Origin: Phallusia fumigata
Lineage: Eukaryota > Chordata > Ascidiacea > Phlebobranchia > Ascidiidae
Assembly: GCA_008931825.1 (NCBI GenBank)
Contig: QXVZ01000180.1
Location: 1-22,126 of the forward strand
Reading direction: 5' to 3'
DNA length: 22,126 bases
A program made the position numbers and the translations under genes. The notes under the pieces were generated by a model. That model worked only from the letters and a program-made list of their open reading frames with translations, ran no database searches and was not told where the DNA came from. Position 1 is the first letter of the stretch, and each line of letters begins with the position of its first letter. This document shows positions 19,667 through 22,126 of the stretch, one piece after another.

Positions 19667-20591
19667 AAAACCTCGGAGGTAAATTTACGGCATTCCAAAT
19701 CTGACGTTTATTCCGTTTGTCACATAGTTGGTTTATAAGGATATCAGCATGTTTCCAGTATTGAATTACAATTACAGCTTATTGAACAAGAACGTCGTGA
19801 AAAATAATATTGTTTATTTTATTAACCAAGTATCTGTAACTGCATCCAAATATCATCCTAAGGGTGACCGCCGACCGGTGCTGTGCACCGGCATACGCAA
19901 GCGTCGTCCTCTAGGCTAGGGCCTCCTTGTTAAGATTAACCGGGCGAACAATGCCTCGTTTTGTCTTTAACTTAACTAATGCAAGCTCTGCTACTTAACT
20001 GCAAGAGTTGATTACTTAGATTGAATTCGAATACATATTGGTTAATGTTGAAATTTTTTTATTACCTCTACACTTTTATGGAGGCGCTTGCACTCGAACT
20101 ACACAGTTGCCCGATCGAATGTCGCAGCCCAAGCATTTTGTACAATACCTGCCACCTAGTTTATGACGCGACAAGTGTCGCAGTAACTGCATTGCACTGG
20201 TAAGTCAAGTTGTGGCCATATTGTGCCGGCGTACTTGTCGCTAGGCGGTGCTAAAGTGCTATAGTGCTATGTGAGAATATAGGCTACATCAGGCCAAACG
20301 TTAACATATTTTATCTTGTCGTAGTTAGATATTGATTTTATTTCACTTTGACATAATCGGCACTATTGTTAGATCACATTACGAATGTAAGTTGAGGCTG
20401 ACCCCTTGTAGCGACCGTTTGTCTAGTATGCGGTTATTATTTTTCACGACGTTCCAGTTCAATAAGCTGTAATTATAATTCAATATGCTGAAATCTTAAT
20501 GCTGAAAATATGCTGAAATCTTAATAAACCAACGATGACAAACGGAATAAACGTCAGATTTGGAATGCCGTAATTTTACCTCCGAGGTTTT
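19667..20591. mobile_element. Foldback element with long inverted arms
   Basis: Left arm 19667-19787 and right arm 20457-20591 are inverted copies with small indels; the outermost 55 bp or so (containing TCTGACGTTTATTCCGTTTG on the left) is almost perfect. The arms enclose about 670 bp with no convincing gene. Similarity stops abruptly outside both arms. No clear target duplication was seen, so the transposon class is open. Confidence 0.7.
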
Positions 20592-20910
20592 CAAGACAGC
20601 AGTCAGAAATATTTTGCACGTCATGATGACACCACACACATTACGAATGTAAGTTGATTCACAGGATAACTACAGAATAGTTGGCTGTAAAGTAATTTGC
20701 TTGGTTGGCGCTGCTTAAGGTCTAAAAATCAACCTGCTAAATTTCAGTAAAGATGGGAAATAGGAAACGCTTTTGACCTCCAAAACGACGATTCGTGTAA
20801 GATGGCAAAGTTTAGTGCAGTTAATGTCGATATACTGACAAATATACTTTATTTGCCTTCATTTCTTATGTCACATTACAATTTAGTTACTTAAAACCTA
20901 AGCTTTATAG

Positions 20911-21246
20911 CAGCGGTTTTCAGCCTGTAGATCGCAACCCCCATGGGGGTCACGAGCACTTTTTATAGGGGCGTTTTTGAGAGCAATCACATTGATTAAA
21001 GACGAAACACCAATCAAAAAATCCATTTGAGAGAGTAGTTTCTTTCGTTTGCGACGTAACAATCTTTTAAAAACGCCTTTATCAACTCCGTTTATATCTG
21101 AGACTTTATGGCTGCTAAAAAGCGAAGGTTTACTGAATCATTTCTCAAATATGGGTTTATTATCGCCTCTAACTGGACAGAAAAGAGGCCGTCGATTAGG
21201 TTGAATCGCCTTTGGCTCACGGTACCAAAAAGGTTGAAAGCCCCTG
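20911..21246. mobile_element. Non-autonomous hAT element (family C)
   Basis: Starts CAGCGGTTTTCAGCC and ends GGTTGAAAGCCCCTG. Flanks CTTTATAG (20903-20910) and CCTTATAG (21247-21254) match at 7 of 8 bases. 336 bp, no coding capacity, outside the astacin gene. A second family member starts at 10902. Confidence 0.78.
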
Positions 21247-21721
21247 CCTTATAGCTATAATATGGCAAACAACATAGTCGATGCGGCCTCTGAGGAAACG
21301 AAGAATTGTTAGTTACATTGCGGAAAATTTTGGGTTGCGGAAAATTTCAAATACAGTTTGGGAAGCCCTGGTTTAGGGACATACGTCTTCATTGTTGGGA
21401 TGAGTGCTCTTCGCAACTATATCTGACTTCTAAACAGATTGACGATATCCATGTAAGCCTGTATCAGGCTGGTAACATTTTACTTTTGGCGGCCATTTTT
21501 TGATGCCGACAAAGTGCCGCGGACCGCCAAAACAAATTTCCGACAATGGCTTGTGTTCCATGCCTTGTATGCATTCCGTATATATCTGCATAACGCGCTA
21601 AATGTAATGTAATTATTTGTCCCGAACAATATGTTTGTTTCGATTGTTTTTAAAAAAATGTTATGGATTAATTGTATTAAGGATGAAACCCAAAATCTTG
21701 TTTAACTGTTTAAAGCAGGTT

Positions 21722-22001
21722 CAAAGCTGGTTTATTGTTACATTAAAACAATTTTAGCACTTTTTGAATATATTTGCAACAGTAAGGCGATCGCAAACAG
21801 TTTCAACGGCGTTTTAAGACCGTCTCAGCCGAAATGTTACCCATTTTTTGCGAGATAAATTNCAAAGCTGGTTTATTGTTACATTAAAACAATATTAGCA
21901 CTTTTTGAATATATTTGCAACAGTAAGGCGATCGCAAACAGTTTCAGCGGCGTTTTAAGACCGTCTCAGCCGAAATGTTACCCATTTTTTGCGAGATAAA
22001 A
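21722..22001. repeat. 140-bp direct duplication around an n at 21862
   Basis: 21722-21861 and 21863-22001 are the same sequence with a couple of differences (AATTTTAG/AATATTAG, CAACGG/CAGCGG). As at the other n positions, this looks like an unmerged overlap between two haplotype contigs. Confidence 0.85.
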
Positions 22002-22126
22002 TCTGTATTGTGACGTCATAACTTTAAATATGACGTCATTTACGGAAAAATTACTCACAAGAACAAAAGTCCTCCCCTATTATTTCAATAGATTTGCGCC
22101 ACTGCCAGGGTCTATGCAATTTGCCC

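Larger units (their letters stand above)
17403..19857. repeat. 48-bp perfect dispersed repeat (17403-17450 and 19810-19857)
   Basis: A 48-bp segment containing TAACTGCATCCAAATATCAT is identical at both positions in the same orientation and stops matching abruptly on both sides. The first copy is in intron 1 just downstream of hAT family B; the second lies inside the foldback element. Confidence 0.85.
17747..22126. other. Upstream non-genic region
   Basis: Apart from the repeats listed separately I see no exon-like sequence on either strand: reading frames are short, low in complexity and unsupported by splice sites or known motifs. A GC-richer patch at 19860-19925 with a CCGGTGCTGTGCACCGG hairpin lies inside the foldback element and is unassigned. 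Confidence 0.6.

Noticed and set aside
1..22126. CRISPR array, prokaryotic operon or phage content
   Set aside because: No spaced direct repeats, no Shine-Dalgarno-led gene chains; intron-exon structure shows eukaryotic DNA.

Overview
The window reads as animal nuclear DNA: AT-rich, with small GT-AG exons separated by introns, many short non-autonomous transposons, and essentially one gene. The domain combination (astacin metalloprotease plus thrombospondin type 1 repeats behind an N-terminal membrane anchor) and the compact repeat-rich introns suggest a tunicate such as Ciona. The taxon is an inference. From memory only, Ciona sperm astacin/TSP1 type II membrane proteins ('Tast') have been described and this looks like a relative.

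One gene fills about 17.2 kb of the minus strand, from an ATG at 17639 to a TAA ending at 389. I could follow 15 coding exons whose phases chain without a break: 17564-17639, 16678-16803, 14300-14371, 13468-13655, 12008-12134, 10618-10738, 9321-9496, 8344-8487, 8192-8269, 7168-7829, 6355-6488, 5089-5180, 2864-3035, 1457-1597 and 389-572. They sum to 2493 nt, or 830 aa plus stop. The order is: basic cytoplasmic tail, one signal-anchor segment, Cys-rich propeptide with an FxGD motif, astacin catalytic domain, Gly/Ser/Thr/Tyr-rich repeat linker, two TSP1 domains, and three FG-GAP/VCBS-like repeats with DxNGDGxxD calcium-binding loops. The least certain junction is exon 12 to 13, where the acceptor is weak and a further exon could be missing. 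The protein is best read as a membrane-tethered extracellular protease with adhesive C-terminal domains.

The introns are crowded with mobile elements. Six hAT-type elements can be bounded by terminal inverted repeats and an 8-bp target duplication inside introns or next to exons (782-1319, 6583-7119, 8703-9098, 11498-11954, 16062-16563, 16960-17390), and a seventh lies outside the gene (20911-21246). A TTAA-flanked piggyBac-like MITE lies at 5489-6134. An intronic 188-bp tandem triplication occupies 15314-15853.

From 17640 to the right end (about 4.5 kb) I see no gene. That stretch holds a possible TATA box, an allelic-looking duplication around an n, a foldback element with roughly 125-bp inverted arms, and hAT pieces. 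Three single-n positions (3501, 18193, 21862) each sit between two near-identical direct copies, which looks like unresolved assembly overlap and not biology.
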